Shown: piece after piece, positions 24,861-34,546 of the stretch | Layout: each line of letters opens with the position of its first letter | Position numbering within the stretch: the stretch's first letter is position 1 | NCBI GenBank assembly: GCA_900317305.1 | Contig: ONGG01000001.1 | Location: 1-64,000 of the forward strand | DNA length: 64,000 nucleotides | Direction: 5' to 3' | Origin: an uncultured Prevotellaceae bacterium | Lineage (GTDB): Bacteria; Bacteroidota; Bacteroidia; Bacteroidales; Bacteroidaceae | Program-made: the position numbers and the translations under genes | The notes under the pieces: generated by a model | What the model saw: only the letters and a program-made list of their open reading frames with translations | The model's database searches: none | What the model was told of the DNA's origin: nothing

Positions 24861-27800
24861 ATGAAACTGCGATACCTGACTTTTTGGATGGTCCTGGCAC
24901 CTCTGTTCTCGTGCTATGCTACCGATTATTTTTTCCGCAACGTGAATGTGAAAGACGGATTGGTCGACAATTTCGTGAGAGACATCGTGCGCGACAGTCA
25001 GGGATACATGTGGTTTTCCACAGTCAACGGACTGAGCCGTTACGATGGTTACCGGCTCCGAAACTATATGCCCAAGGAATATGGGGGCACTTCCAAAGAT
25101 GTCAGGTTGGTGAGAGAAACTGCCGATTCCACTCTTTGGATGTTCAGCGGGGGAACGCTCTTTACTTACAATCGCAAGATGGTTGTATGGAATAAAGATG
25201 GCGCGCAGCATCTTGCCAAATTGGGAATTCAAGGCACGGCAAAGGTGTTTTATGTAGACGACAGGCTCAATCTTTGGGTGGTTACCGAATATGGAATTTA
25301 CCATTACGATTTCGGGCAGAAAGCATTGCACCATATCGCCAACTACACCAATTCGTCCATCTTGAGTCTTGTAGCGAGAAATGGTGTGACGGTTGTCGTC
25401 ACTACCGACTTCAAGATTTTCGAGGTGGCGCTCAAGGAAAAAAGGCTTGTCCTTATAGGACAGACAAAAGACGTGCCCTACGACCGTGACAACCGGATGT
25501 TTCTCGACCACAACATGAACTTGTGGTTTTACAACTCTCACTCTCTGGCTGGTACCCAGTGGCTCTTCTCGCTGAAGACCCACCAGTGGCGACAGGCCCA
25601 GGAATTGAGGCAAGTGGGCAATTTTTCGGTTAACGCCATTTCAGAGGATAACAATGGATGCCTATGGGTGGGAACGGGAAATGCCGGTATCTTCGTCTTT
25701 GAAAACCAAAACGACCAACTTGTCCTGACCGAGTCGAAGGGCATGAATGCCTTTGTCTCTATTAGTAGTCATATCACTACGTTCTATCTCGACGACAACA
25801 ACACGATGTGGGTGGGGTCGGCAAAACTGGGCATCGCCTATACTGATATGTGCAGTCCGCGGTTCAATATCGTTTCCACCGAAGAGTTTGAGGATGTGAG
25901 CGCGCTGCTCTACGACAGATCGGGAAACTTGTGGATAGGGTATGACGGAGGCGGCGTGAGTAGGAGGACGCCTTCGGGCGTTGTCACTCATTATTCGGCA
26001 TTGGGCAGCATGCTGCCCTCCAACATCGTCACATCGCTGGCTCAGCATGCCGACGGCTCGCTCTTGGTGGGCACGTATGGCAGCGGCATTGCCAAGTGGG
26101 ATGGTGCTAGGTTCCAGCCTTTCCGTTCAGATTGTGCCGACCTCAGATACGTGAAGGCCATGTCTATTGACAAACATGGTAACTTGTGGGTGGCCACGGT
26201 GGATAGGGGCGTGGTGAGAGTTGGAAAAGATGGCAAGGCTGATCTCTTCAACACGGCCAACTCTCCGCTTGCCTCAAATGGTGTGCTGAGTTTGGCATGC
26301 GACTCGTTGCGCGACATTATTTATATTGGTACGTCGATGGGCGTCTCTGCTTACGATTGCGCAAAAGGCAATTTCGCCTCGATTCCACAACTTGACAAAT
26401 TGAAAGACTCCTATGTGTCATCGTTGCTCGTAGGTCATCACGGCATACTTTACGCTGGTAGCCGCGATGGACTATGGGCTTACTACCCCAAAAACGACTC
26501 CATGCAGCGACTAACCATTGATCAGGGCATGTCGCACAATGTCATCAGGGCCATGTCGGAGAGTGAGAATGGACTATGGGCCAGTACCGACAATGGGCTC
26601 ACCTGGATATCCGTGCAGATGGACGAGAACCATCAGGTGTCTTTCAAGTGCTTTCCCTTCCTTGATCCCGATGGGCTTCACAATGTCGTGTTCTCCGACA
26701 ATGCTGCTTGTTCCACCCCCGACGGACGGGTGCTGATGGGCAGTTTCTCTGGTTACGTCAGCATATCACCAGAGAATATCGTTCCCCGATACCAGAAGCT
26801 TCAGGTCAGGTTTACCGATTTCAGGGTAAATGGCGAGATTGCTGTGAGGACGTCAGACATCTTCACCATACGCCATAACGACCACCTCGGTGTCTCGGTA
26901 TCGGCCATGGTGCCCGCCATGAACCAGAAAGTGAAATATGTTTATCGGCTCAAGGGTGAGGAAGACTGGGTAAGGGCACCCGGAAACATTCTCTACTTGG
27001 TGTCCTTAAGTCCGGGAACGCATGTGCTGCAGGTGAAAGCCATTCTACCAGGTATGTCGGAAAGCGAGATCGCCGAGATGACCATCAAGGTGATGCCGCC
27101 TTACTGGAGGTCGCGGCCGGCGATGGCATTCTATCTGCTGCTGCTCTTGGGCATCTTGTATCTCGTCTATCGTAACATGAAATTGAGGCAGAAACGCGAA
27201 CTTGACATCAAGCAGTTGGAACTCAATCTCAAGAAATACGAGATGGAGGAAGAGAAAATCAGGTTCTTCACCAATGTCAGTCACGATCTGAAGACCCCGT
27301 TGACGCTGGTGGTGGCACCCTTGGAGAAAATTCGTGAGGCCAACTTGCCCGGGAGCATCCGCACCGAAGTGGATGTGGCATGGAGGAATGCACGTCAGCT
27401 CTACGACCTTATCTTGCAGTTGCTCGACTTCCGACGGCTGGATGTGGGCAAGGAGTCGCTTCATCTCAAGCATGGCGATATCGTTGCTTTTGCCCGCCAG
27501 ACGGTACAGGCATTCACCTACTATGCCACACGCAAGCAGATTGACATGCAGATGATGCTTCCCGACGAAACCGTGGAAATCGATTTCGATGAGAATAAGC
27601 TGCGGCGTGTGATCACCAATCTGTTGTCGAATGCCTACAAATACAATGTCGACAACGGAAAGGTGGTGTTCTCGCTCGCTGTCAAAGGCGAGGAACCCCA
27701 AAGGCAGATGGTCATCAGCGTGGCCGACACCGGGATTGGTGTGGCCGACAAGGAGCACGTCTTCGACCGCTTCATGCAAGAGTCTCACGGGCATGAGCAG

Positions 27801-28772
27801 GAAGGTAGTGGATTGGGACTGCATATCGTCAGGCAGTATGTGGAGATGATGCAAGGTCAAATCACCGTCACCGACAACAAGCCACGGGGCAGTATCTTCA
27901 CCGTTGTGCTGCCAGTGATGAAGTCGGTGGAAGACGATGGCGATACGAATGGCACACTTGACGACGAGGTCGGAATGACTGGCATGGGCGACACCGACCA
28001 GCCTGCTCGGCATCAGCCCTCCATCTTGGTGGTGGAGGACAACACCGATGCCCGGCTCTTCCTCCAGCGCAGCCTTGAGGATGAATACAACGTGCTCATT
28101 GCCGCCAACGGAAAGGAGGCGCTTGAAGTCCTGGCGAAAAACGATGACGTGAGCCTTGTCATCAGCGACGTGATGATGCCGGTGATGGACGGACTGCAGT
28201 TGTTCCGTCAAATCAAGCACGACATCAACTACTCGCATATTCCCGTGGTCTTGCTTACGGCCAAGAGCAGTGAGGAGAATATTGTGGAGGGCCTCGAAGA
28301 GGGGGCCGCCGACTACATCACCAAGCCGTTTAGTCTGGCGGTGCTGAGACTTCGTATCAGGAAAATCCTGGAATGGACGCAACAGACGCATCATAACATC
28401 GCGTCGGGCATAGAGATCAAACCCAGTGAGATCACGGTGAGCTCACTCGATGAGGAACTCATTGCCAATGTCATTGCCAAAATAGAGGAGAATATCGGCG
28501 ACGTCAACTATTCGGTAGCCCAGCTCAGCAGTGCGGTGGGTATGACGCGTGGGCACCTTTACAAGAAACTCATGGCCATCACGGGCAAGTCGCCCATCGA
28601 ATTCATCCGGATCATCAAGATGAAACGGGGCAAGAGCTTGCTCGACCAGGGCAAGACCAACATCTCGGAGGTGGCCGACATGGTGGGCTTCTCTGCCAAG
28701 CAATTCTCCCACTACTTTAAAGCCACGTATGGCGACACTCCGTCCGATTACCTGAAGAAACGAAAGAAATAA
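24861..28772 (+). CDS. Hybrid two-component system sensor/regulator (HTCS) of a polysaccharide locus
   Basis: Start at ATG 24861 (MKLRYLTFWMVLAPLFSCYA), which begins a signal peptide; 1303 residues. Residues about 25-650 are two-component-regulator propeller repeats (GLVDNFVRDIVRDSQGYMWF, LWVGTGNAGIF), followed by a Y_Y_Y domain to about 760 and one membrane helix (about 770-790). Then come HisKA (FTNVSHDLKTPL, His near 808), HATPase (NLLSNAYKYN, ADTGIGV, GSGLGLHI), a receiver with phospho-acceptor Asp near 1103 (VISDVMMPVMDG), and a C-terminal AraC helix-turn-helix. HTCS proteins sense an oligosaccharide in the periplasm and activate the adjoining degradation genes. The enzyme gene starts only 17 bp downstream; the xylan-type enzymes around it suggest a glucuronoxylan fragment as signal. 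Confidence 0.93.
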   Translation: MKLRYLTFWMVLAPLFSCYATDYFFRNVNVKDGLVDNFVRDIVRDSQGYMWFSTVNGLSRYDGYRLRNYMPKEYGGTSKDVRLVRETADSTLWMFSGGTLFTYNRKMVVWNKDGAQHLAKLGIQGTAKVFYVDDRLNLWVVTEYGIYHYDFGQKALHHIANYTNSSILSLVARNGVTVVVTTDFKIFEVALKEKRLVLIGQTKDVPYDRDNRMFLDHNMNLWFYNSHSLAGTQWLFSLKTHQWRQAQELRQVGNFSVNAISEDNNGCLWVGTGNAGIFVFENQNDQLVLTESKGMNAFVSISSHITTFYLDDNNTMWVGSAKLGIAYTDMCSPRFNIVSTEEFEDVSALLYDRSGNLWIGYDGGGVSRRTPSGVVTHYSALGSMLPSNIVTSLAQHADGSLLVGTYGSGIAKWDGARFQPFRSDCADLRYVKAMSIDKHGNLWVATVDRGVVRVGKDGKADLFNTANSPLASNGVLSLACDSLRDIIYIGTSMGVSAYDCAKGNFASIPQLDKLKDSYVSSLLVGHHGILYAGSRDGLWAYYPKNDSMQRLTIDQGMSHNVIRAMSESENGLWASTDNGLTWISVQMDENHQVSFKCFPFLDPDGLHNVVFSDNAACSTPDGRVLMGSFSGYVSISPENIVPRYQKLQVRFTDFRVNGEIAVRTSDIFTIRHNDHLGVSVSAMVPAMNQKVKYVYRLKGEEDWVRAPGNILYLVSLSPGTHVLQVKAILPGMSESEIAEMTIKVMPPYWRSRPAMAFYLLLLLGILYLVYRNMKLRQKRELDIKQLELNLKKYEMEEEKIRFFTNVSHDLKTPLTLVVAPLEKIREANLPGSIRTEVDVAWRNARQLYDLILQLLDFRRLDVGKESLHLKHGDIVAFARQTVQAFTYYATRKQIDMQMMLPDETVEIDFDENKLRRVITNLLSNAYKYNVDNGKVVFSLAVKGEEPQRQMVISVADTGIGVADKEHVFDRFMQESHGHEQEGSGLGLHIVRQYVEMMQGQITVTDNKPRGSIFTVVLPVMKSVEDDGDTNGTLDDEVGMTGMGDTDQPARHQPSILVVEDNTDARLFLQRSLEDEYNVLIAANGKEALEVLAKNDDVSLVISDVMMPVMDGLQLFRQIKHDINYSHIPVVLLTAKSSEENIVEGLEEGAADYITKPFSLAVLRLRIRKILEWTQQTHHNIASGIEIKPSEITVSSLDEELIANVIAKIEENIGDVNYSVAQLSSAVGMTRGHLYKKLMAITGKSPIEFIRIIKMKRGKSLLDQGKTNISEVADMVGFSAKQFSHYFKATYGDTPSDYLKKRKK

Positions 28773-28789
28773 CCATATTTATTATCAAC

Positions 28790-30691
28790 ATGAAGAACAG
28801 CAGTTTAAGACGTGTGGTGATGACGGTTGCCGCATTGTGTGCGGCCATCGCCATCCAGGCGGGCAAGTATCAGCATTTCAAGGTGTCGACGTATATACGG
28901 GCACAGGATGTGGCCCGGATGGATGACGATAAATTCCTCAAATCCACCTGGGAGACCGTGAGCAGTCAGGTAGACCTCGACAAGATTTATATCGAGACCC
29001 ATCGCGACGCATACACCGTGCCCGAGAAGATTGTCAACAAAGTGAAGAAATTCTTCCTGTCAAAAGGGTTGCAGGTAGGAGGAGGTATTACCTTCACCCG
29101 GTCGGAGCCCACCGATTTTGAAACCTATAGCTATGCCCGTGAGAACGAACGTGAGCAGGTGAGGCAAATATCTGAGTTCACCGCACGGCTGTTCGACGAC
29201 TTCATTCTCGACGACTTCTTCTTTATCGACCTGAAAAACGACGACGAGATCGCGGCAAAGGGAAACAAGAGTTGGACCGAATACCGCCTCCGTCTGATGG
29301 CCGATGCCGGACGCGAACTGGTGGTGCAACCTGCCAAGGCGGTCAATCCCAAGGTGAAGGTCATCATCAAATATCCCAACTGGTATGACCATTTCCATGG
29401 GTTGGGATTCAACCTCGAGGAGGAGCCCACCTATTTCGACGGACTTTGGACAGGCACCGAGACCCGCGACCCCGGGTCGGCGCAGCATTTACAAAACTAC
29501 TTGAGTTACAACATCGTACGCTATTTCGACAATATCGCTCCTGGTCGTAACTTCGGTGGATGGGTAGATGCCGGTGGCATCAATATGAGCATGGACAGAT
29601 ATGCCGAGCAACTCCATCTCACCATGCTGTCGAAGACGCCCGAAATCATCCTGTGGAACTATATGCAGTTGGCCGAGGTCAAGATTTCTCCCAATATGAG
29701 GGCACCATGGCAGTCGGATGGAGGCAACAGTTTTAGGTACGACGATATGGTGGCGCCGTTCACCAAGAATGGCAAGACCATCACTCCAACCACCATGGCA
29801 CGCTTCGCCAACCAAACCCTTCATCAGACCGACCAACTGGTGGGCGCATTGGGAAAGCCCATCGGACTGGTTTCCTATAAGCCCTATCATTCGTCGGGTG
29901 AGGATTTCTTGCAGAATTACCTGGGCATGATCGGTCTGCCCATGGACATGCACCCACAATGGGTGGATGGCAAGATGCAGGTGCTGCTCACCGAGCAGGC
30001 GGCCAAAGACCCGCAAATCGTTGAGAAAATCAAACAGCAACTGAAGAAGGGTGGCGACGTCATCATCACTACCGGTCTCCTCAAGGCTATACGCACCCAA
30101 CTGGCCGATGTGGTGGAACTCTACTGTGGCGACCTCAAAGCCATCGTCAACGACTTTGGCTTCTTCGGCAAGTCCGAACGCGAGTTCATCATCCCGCAGG
30201 TGAAGTATTTCACCAACGATGCCTGGGAGGTGGTCAGTGCCGGGCGCCCACTGCAGGGAGGCGTGTCGGGCTATCCCATCCTCCTACGCGACACCTACTC
30301 CAAGGGGATGCTTTTCGTGCTTACCATTCCCGACGATTTCGGCAATCTCTACGACTTCCCCGCTCCCGCACTCAATGTCATCCGCCGTGCCATGAGCAAG
30401 GATGTGGGTGCATACATCGAGGGACCCTCAAAGGTGGCGCTCTTCCCTTACGACAACAAGACAATGGTGGTAGAGAACTTCAACGACAACGCTGTCAGTC
30501 TCCGGGTGGTGGTCAATGCCAAAGTGGGTGCTCTGCGCAACCTCCTCACTGGCGAGCAACTCAAACCGGCCGAACGGCAGCCCACCGGTGGCTCACCTTA
30601 TTTCCGCAACCGCTTCTATGGCTATTCCGATGGTCAGACGGTGTTCGATATTCAACTGCCTGCACATAGTTACATTGGATTGGGGTATTGA
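28790..30691 (+). CDS. Secreted TIM-barrel-like protein, candidate glycoside hydrolase
   Basis: A 633-residue protein with signal peptide (MTVAALCAAIAIQA). I do not recognise its family. The first 350 residues look like a (beta/alpha)8 barrel: KVSTYIRAQDV, IYIETHRDAYTV, LQVGGGITFTRSEP, FDDFILDDFFFIDLKND, KVKVIIKYPNWYDHFHGLGFN, LWTGTETRDP and FGGWVDAGGIN follow one another like strand ends. Acidic residues at several strand ends (DDFFFIDLK, GTETRD) could be catalytic. A Rossmann-like part (DVIITTGLL) and a beta-sandwich end follow. It begins 17 bp after the hybrid regulator, so it is probably its main target. Alternatives are a non-catalytic binding protein or an esterase. Confidence 0.6.
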   Translation: MKNSSLRRVVMTVAALCAAIAIQAGKYQHFKVSTYIRAQDVARMDDDKFLKSTWETVSSQVDLDKIYIETHRDAYTVPEKIVNKVKKFFLSKGLQVGGGITFTRSEPTDFETYSYARENEREQVRQISEFTARLFDDFILDDFFFIDLKNDDEIAAKGNKSWTEYRLRLMADAGRELVVQPAKAVNPKVKVIIKYPNWYDHFHGLGFNLEEEPTYFDGLWTGTETRDPGSAQHLQNYLSYNIVRYFDNIAPGRNFGGWVDAGGINMSMDRYAEQLHLTMLSKTPEIILWNYMQLAEVKISPNMRAPWQSDGGNSFRYDDMVAPFTKNGKTITPTTMARFANQTLHQTDQLVGALGKPIGLVSYKPYHSSGEDFLQNYLGMIGLPMDMHPQWVDGKMQVLLTEQAAKDPQIVEKIKQQLKKGGDVIITTGLLKAIRTQLADVVELYCGDLKAIVNDFGFFGKSEREFIIPQVKYFTNDAWEVVSAGRPLQGGVSGYPILLRDTYSKGMLFVLTIPDDFGNLYDFPAPALNVIRRAMSKDVGAYIEGPSKVALFPYDNKTMVVENFNDNAVSLRVVVNAKVGALRNLLTGEQLKPAERQPTGGSPYFRNRFYGYSDGQTVFDIQLPAHSYIGLGY

Positions 30692-30696
30692 AGGAT

Positions 30697-30752
30697 GGTT
30701 TGAGATTTGAGATTTGAGGTTTGAGGTTTGAGATTTATCATGCTTTGCATGA
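30697..30752. repeat. 7-bp tandem repeat (g(g/a)tttga) with hairpin
   Basis: Six units of ggtttga/gatttga run from 30697 to 30738, and a hairpin tcatgc-ttt-gcatga follows at 30738-30752. A related ggtttaa run is at about 30816-30838. It begins 5 bp after the previous stop codon. Confidence 0.7.
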
Positions 30753-30862
30753 TGAACATCGGCTGCTCCTCGGCAATTAGAGCATGCTCTATTGCTCTCG
30801 GCTTGCACGATGTTTGAGGTTTAAGGTTTAAGGTTTATGCTTTTAGATTGGAGGACAAATGT

Positions 30863-30918
30863 CTGAACTCCTGAACTCCTGAACTTCTGAACTCCTGAAC
30901 TTCTGAACTCCTGAACTC
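30863..30918. repeat. 8-bp tandem repeat (ctgaactc), seven copies
   Basis: Seven units of ctgaact(c/t) are directly joined, 32 bp before the GH3 start. The same word occurs at 43934-44044 and 63291-63375 in this window. It is not a CRISPR: the unit is too short and there are no spacers. Confidence 0.8.
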
Positions 30919-30949
30919 CTAAAATAGTGATATTAAAACAATTCTAAAT

Positions 30950-33163
30950 ATGAAGACAGCAAGAACCAAATGCTTCTATGCCATTGTGGCCGCCATGATG
31001 GCAATGGCAGGACATGCCCAAAACAGTAAGTCGGCATTGATGGCCAATGAGGATAGAATAAACCAAGTGATCAACGATATGACGCTGGAGGAGAAAATCG
31101 ATATGTTGCATGGGAAAAACATGTTCTCCTCGGCTGGCGTACCACGACTGGGCATCGCCGACGTGGAATATGCCGATGGACCCTTCGGCATACGTGAGGA
31201 AATGGAACCTCACTCATGGAATTCCCTGCACCTGGATACCGACTCGGCCACGTTTTTCCCTACTGGGTCGGCACTGGCTGCCACCTGGAGTACAGAGTGG
31301 GCCTACGCCTATGGCCGCGGAATGAGCCGGGAGGCCAGGCTCCGTGGCAAGGACATGATTCTCGGTCCGGCCATCAATATCCAACGCTTCCCCACAGGCG
31401 GACGTACCTATGAGTATTTGAGCGAAGACCCTATGCTGAGCGGAGCGCTGGCCGTAGCCTATACCCGGGGGGTACAGGATGATGGCACTGCGGTGTGCCT
31501 GAAGCACTATGCCCTGAACAATCAGGAAGACTACCGTGGATTTGTGGATGTGCGGGTGTCCGACCACGTCATGCATGAGATATATCTCCGTCCGTTCGAG
31601 ATGGCTGTCAGAGAGGCCGACGCCTGGGGCGTGATGGCGGCATACAACAAGGTGAATGGCCGTTGGTGCTCAGAGAATGAGCATCTGCTCAATACCATCC
31701 TAAGAAAGCAATGGGGATTTCCTGGCATCGTGATCAGCGACTGGGGTGGGGTACACTCCACGGTCGATGCTCCCGTGGCCGGACTGAATGTGGAGATGCC
31801 CGGAAGCAGGTTCATGGGAAAGGCACTTCTCGACTCGGTGAAGGCTGGCAAGGTGAGCATGGAGGTCATCGACCAGCGTGTAAGAGAGATCCTCAGGGTG
31901 AGAATGTCGGTAAAGCCTGTTCCTGCAAATGAGGCCAATCGGGTGCCTGTGGGCAATGCCGAGGAGATGAAAACCGCGCTCGAGGTGGCACGCCGCTCCA
32001 TCGTTTTGCTCAAGAACGACAATCTGCTGCCTATTGATACCAAACGAATCAAGAATATCGTGGTCGTTGGCGAGAATGCCGTGACCAAAATGGCTCAGGG
32101 TGGCGTGGGTGCCGGTGTGAAGACTCGGTGCGAGATCACTCCTCTTGAGGGGTTGCGCGATGCTTTGGGCAATCAGGTGCGTATCACTTATGTGCAGGGC
32201 TACAAGAGTTTCGACCGAAGCAGCCGTGACAAGAAGATGACTCCGCAGCAACCTGCCGACCGCACGCTCCTATCACAGGCCGTCAAGGCGGCGCGCAAGG
32301 CCGACTTGGTCATCTTCTTCGCAGGCGATAACCGTGAGGTGGAGACTGAAGGCTCCGACCGCAAGTCCATCACGTTGCCGTCTGGACAAGACGAACTGGC
32401 CGTCGCTTTGGCAAAGGCCAGCAAACGGCTGGTGACCGTTGTCGTGTCGGGAGGACCGGTGGATGTGAGCACCGTAAGCGAGGCGTCGGGAGCGCTGCTG
32501 GCTTCGTGGTTCAATGGCTCGATGGGTGGCAAGGCGCTGGCCGAGGTGCTCACGGGCAGCATTTCTCCCTCGGGCAAGTTGCCGATGACCTGGCCACGAC
32601 GCTTGGAGGATGTGCCGGCGTATGCCACGGGCTCTTACCCACAGCAACTCAACGACAATAGCCAGGGCGATATCTTTGTGGGGTTGGTGAACAACCAGCG
32701 CAACGACCGCCGCCAGCAACTCGTCGCCAACTATGCTGAGGAGGAACTGGTTGGATATCGGTGGTATGACCGCAAGGAGGTGCCCGTGGCCTATCCTTTC
32801 GGCTTTGGACTGTCTTATGCCCGGTTTGAGTATGCCGATGCCACCATCGTTCCCACTCCCGAGGGATTCGATGTGCGCTTCACGCTCACCAACACCTCCA
32901 CTTTCGATGCCGAGGAGGTGGCCCAGGTGTATGTCTCCAGGCTCGATTCCCACCTCAGCCGGCCAGTGAAAGAGCTCAAGGCCTTCAAGCGGGTGGCGTT
33001 AAAGGCAGGCGAGCGCAAGAACATCTCTATTCCTGTGAGGCGTGCCGACCTCTGCCATTGGGACGAACCTGCTCAGTGCTGGATGCTGGAGCCGGGAAGA
33101 ATCGTCGTGCAAGTGGGCGGTTCATCCGATAGCTTGCCTTTGGAAGCCGTGACAGAGATGTGA
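30950..33163 (+). CDS. GH3 beta-glycosidase, secreted (beta-glucosidase/xylosidase type)
   Basis: A 737-residue protein with signal peptide (MKTARTKCFYAIVAAMMAMAGHA). The N-terminal GH3 barrel has MTLEEKIDMLHG, GPAINIQRFPTGGRTYEYLSEDP, KHYALNNQED and the nucleophile motif VISDWGG (Asp near residue 264). The C-terminal GH3 domain has RRSIVLLKNDNLLPI and SGQDELAVAL, then a fibronectin-type III-like end (FTLTNTSTFDAEEVAQVYVS). Such enzymes cleave terminal beta-linked glucose or xylose from oligosaccharides, in the periplasm here. Substrate cannot be fixed from sequence; the context favours xylo-oligosaccharides. It lies 258 bp after the previous gene with repeats between. Confidence 0.92.
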   Translation: MKTARTKCFYAIVAAMMAMAGHAQNSKSALMANEDRINQVINDMTLEEKIDMLHGKNMFSSAGVPRLGIADVEYADGPFGIREEMEPHSWNSLHLDTDSATFFPTGSALAATWSTEWAYAYGRGMSREARLRGKDMILGPAINIQRFPTGGRTYEYLSEDPMLSGALAVAYTRGVQDDGTAVCLKHYALNNQEDYRGFVDVRVSDHVMHEIYLRPFEMAVREADAWGVMAAYNKVNGRWCSENEHLLNTILRKQWGFPGIVISDWGGVHSTVDAPVAGLNVEMPGSRFMGKALLDSVKAGKVSMEVIDQRVREILRVRMSVKPVPANEANRVPVGNAEEMKTALEVARRSIVLLKNDNLLPIDTKRIKNIVVVGENAVTKMAQGGVGAGVKTRCEITPLEGLRDALGNQVRITYVQGYKSFDRSSRDKKMTPQQPADRTLLSQAVKAARKADLVIFFAGDNREVETEGSDRKSITLPSGQDELAVALAKASKRLVTVVVSGGPVDVSTVSEASGALLASWFNGSMGGKALAEVLTGSISPSGKLPMTWPRRLEDVPAYATGSYPQQLNDNSQGDIFVGLVNNQRNDRRQQLVANYAEEELVGYRWYDRKEVPVAYPFGFGLSYARFEYADATIVPTPEGFDVRFTLTNTSTFDAEEVAQVYVSRLDSHLSRPVKELKAFKRVALKAGERKNISIPVRRADLCHWDEPAQCWMLEPGRIVVQVGGSSDSLPLEAVTEM

Positions 33164-33182
33164 TGATGGCCTTCGGCTTACG

Positions 33183-34310
33183 TTATTCTCCCTTGAGATG
33201 CTTGTGTTCGCTCGGGGTGAAGTCGTCGGTCGAGGCCTTCCACTGTGGGTCGGGCATATACCACCAAAGTTTGTTGAAATAAGCCTTCAGTTTGGCATCC
33301 TTGAACACATAGCCACGGTGGGCGTAGGGTAGGTTGCGGAGGATGCGCTTGTTGACGGGCTTATCGCTCCAACTGGGAACGTAGGTCTGGCTGCGGTCAT
33401 AGAAGTAACCAAAGGGGTAGGCCTCCTCGCTGAAACTGGTATAGATATCGGCCGAACTGATTTCCAGTTCGTCGACGGGCTTGAAATTCAGTTTATGCCA
33501 TTCCAAGGTGCCGTTGCGGAGTGCTACCTCAGTGTATGTGGTTGATTCGTTGAAGTTGTTCTTGCGGATTTTGCCCTTGCCTTCGGTCACCTTGAAGGGT
33601 GCGGAACTGAAAATACTGTCGGCAATGATGAAGTGCTTGGCTGTGCCATCGGCCTTGATGCGCAGCGTGAAGTCGTCTATCTGATGGTTGGCCCATCGCA
33701 TGGCCGGTGACAGTTTGTAACTCACTTCGAAGGTGCGGCCCACGCCATACGCCATGTCGTAGCGATAGGTGTGGTGCACGTAGTTGATGCCCTCCTTGAA
33801 GTGGGCGGTGAAATAATAGGCATAAGCGAAGGGCACGTAGTCATCGGCCTTGGCGTCGTAGAGCGTATGGCTCTCGCTTTTACTGAGGTCGTATTTCTTC
33901 AGGTCGATGGGCTTGAAGTCGCAGTCCTTGTCGTAATCAGAGTTTACAATGGCATTCCGGTAGTTCAATAGTTCACCGTTCAATGTCACGGTGAAGTCGT
34001 AGATATAAGGGTGCTTGCCATCCTTGTGGATTTCGGCATCGTCGGAATTGTAAGGTGGACTGGCCTCGAAACCCATTTCCACGGTCTTGGCTCTACCCTT
34101 GTTCATGAACTCATATTGCACATCTACTAGGGCATAGCCATCGTCGCAAAGGCTGATGGTGAGTACTTCCTTGGCTACGGAAATGTCGGTCTCTTGAATG
34201 GGCACGAGCTGGTTGCCTGTCATGTAATACACTCCGTCGTTGGCTTGGGCCGTGGTGGCCATGAGCCACATGAAGAGCATTGCGAGGATTTGGGTTGTTC
34301 TTGATTTCAT
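33183..34310 (-). CDS. Secreted DUF4424-like protein with YARHG domain
   Basis: A 375-residue protein with a signal peptide (MLFMWLMATTAQA). The main body is beta-rich (VLTISLCDDGYALVDVQYEF, VEMGFEASPPY), as in DUF4424-like proteins. Near the C-terminus YAHRGYVFKDAKLKAYFNKLWWYMP matches the YARHG domain, an extracellular module named after that motif. Function of both is unknown; peptidoglycan- or surface-related roles have been suggested. It stands alone, convergent to the GH3 gene (20-bp gap) and divergent from the carboxylesterase gene. Confidence 0.65.
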   Translation of the reverse strand: MKSRTTQILAMLFMWLMATTAQANDGVYYMTGNQLVPIQETDISVAKEVLTISLCDDGYALVDVQYEFMNKGRAKTVEMGFEASPPYNSDDAEIHKDGKHPYIYDFTVTLNGELLNYRNAIVNSDYDKDCDFKPIDLKKYDLSKSESHTLYDAKADDYVPFAYAYYFTAHFKEGINYVHHTYRYDMAYGVGRTFEVSYKLSPAMRWANHQIDDFTLRIKADGTAKHFIIADSIFSSAPFKVTEGKGKIRKNNFNESTTYTEVALRNGTLEWHKLNFKPVDELEISSADIYTSFSEEAYPFGYFYDRSQTYVPSWSDKPVNKRILRNLPYAHRGYVFKDAKLKAYFNKLWWYMPDPQWKASTDDFTPSEHKHLKGE

Positions 34311-34507
34311 CGGTAAATTGTAGTTAGGTTGTTATGTGTTTGTGGGCTTCTCTTTTCTGTCCGTTACTGATTCGGAGACACAAAAGCCGAAGCATTTCTT
34401 TCATTTTACGCAATCTGGTATTGTTAGATATTGGTGCAATATTAATAGTTTTTCTTCAAAACTGCAAATATCTCTTCCTTTTTGTTGCCATTCTTTTGGA
34501 TATTTCC

Positions 34508-34516
34508 TAAATTTGC
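34508..34516 (+). promoter_or_regulatory. Bacteroidetes -7 box for the esterase genes
   Basis: taaatttgc, 31 bp before the ATG at 34547. Confidence 0.5.
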
Positions 34517-34546
34517 ATGGTAATACATTTTCAAATGTCTTGTCCT

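Noticed and set aside
27045-28394. Long antisense frame (449 codons) opposite the hybrid regulator
   Set aside because: It mirrors the GC-rich coding sequence of the regulator, has no recognisable domain and no promoter.
30863-30918. CRISPR-like array
   Set aside because: Units are 8 bp and directly joined without spacers; no cas genes are present.
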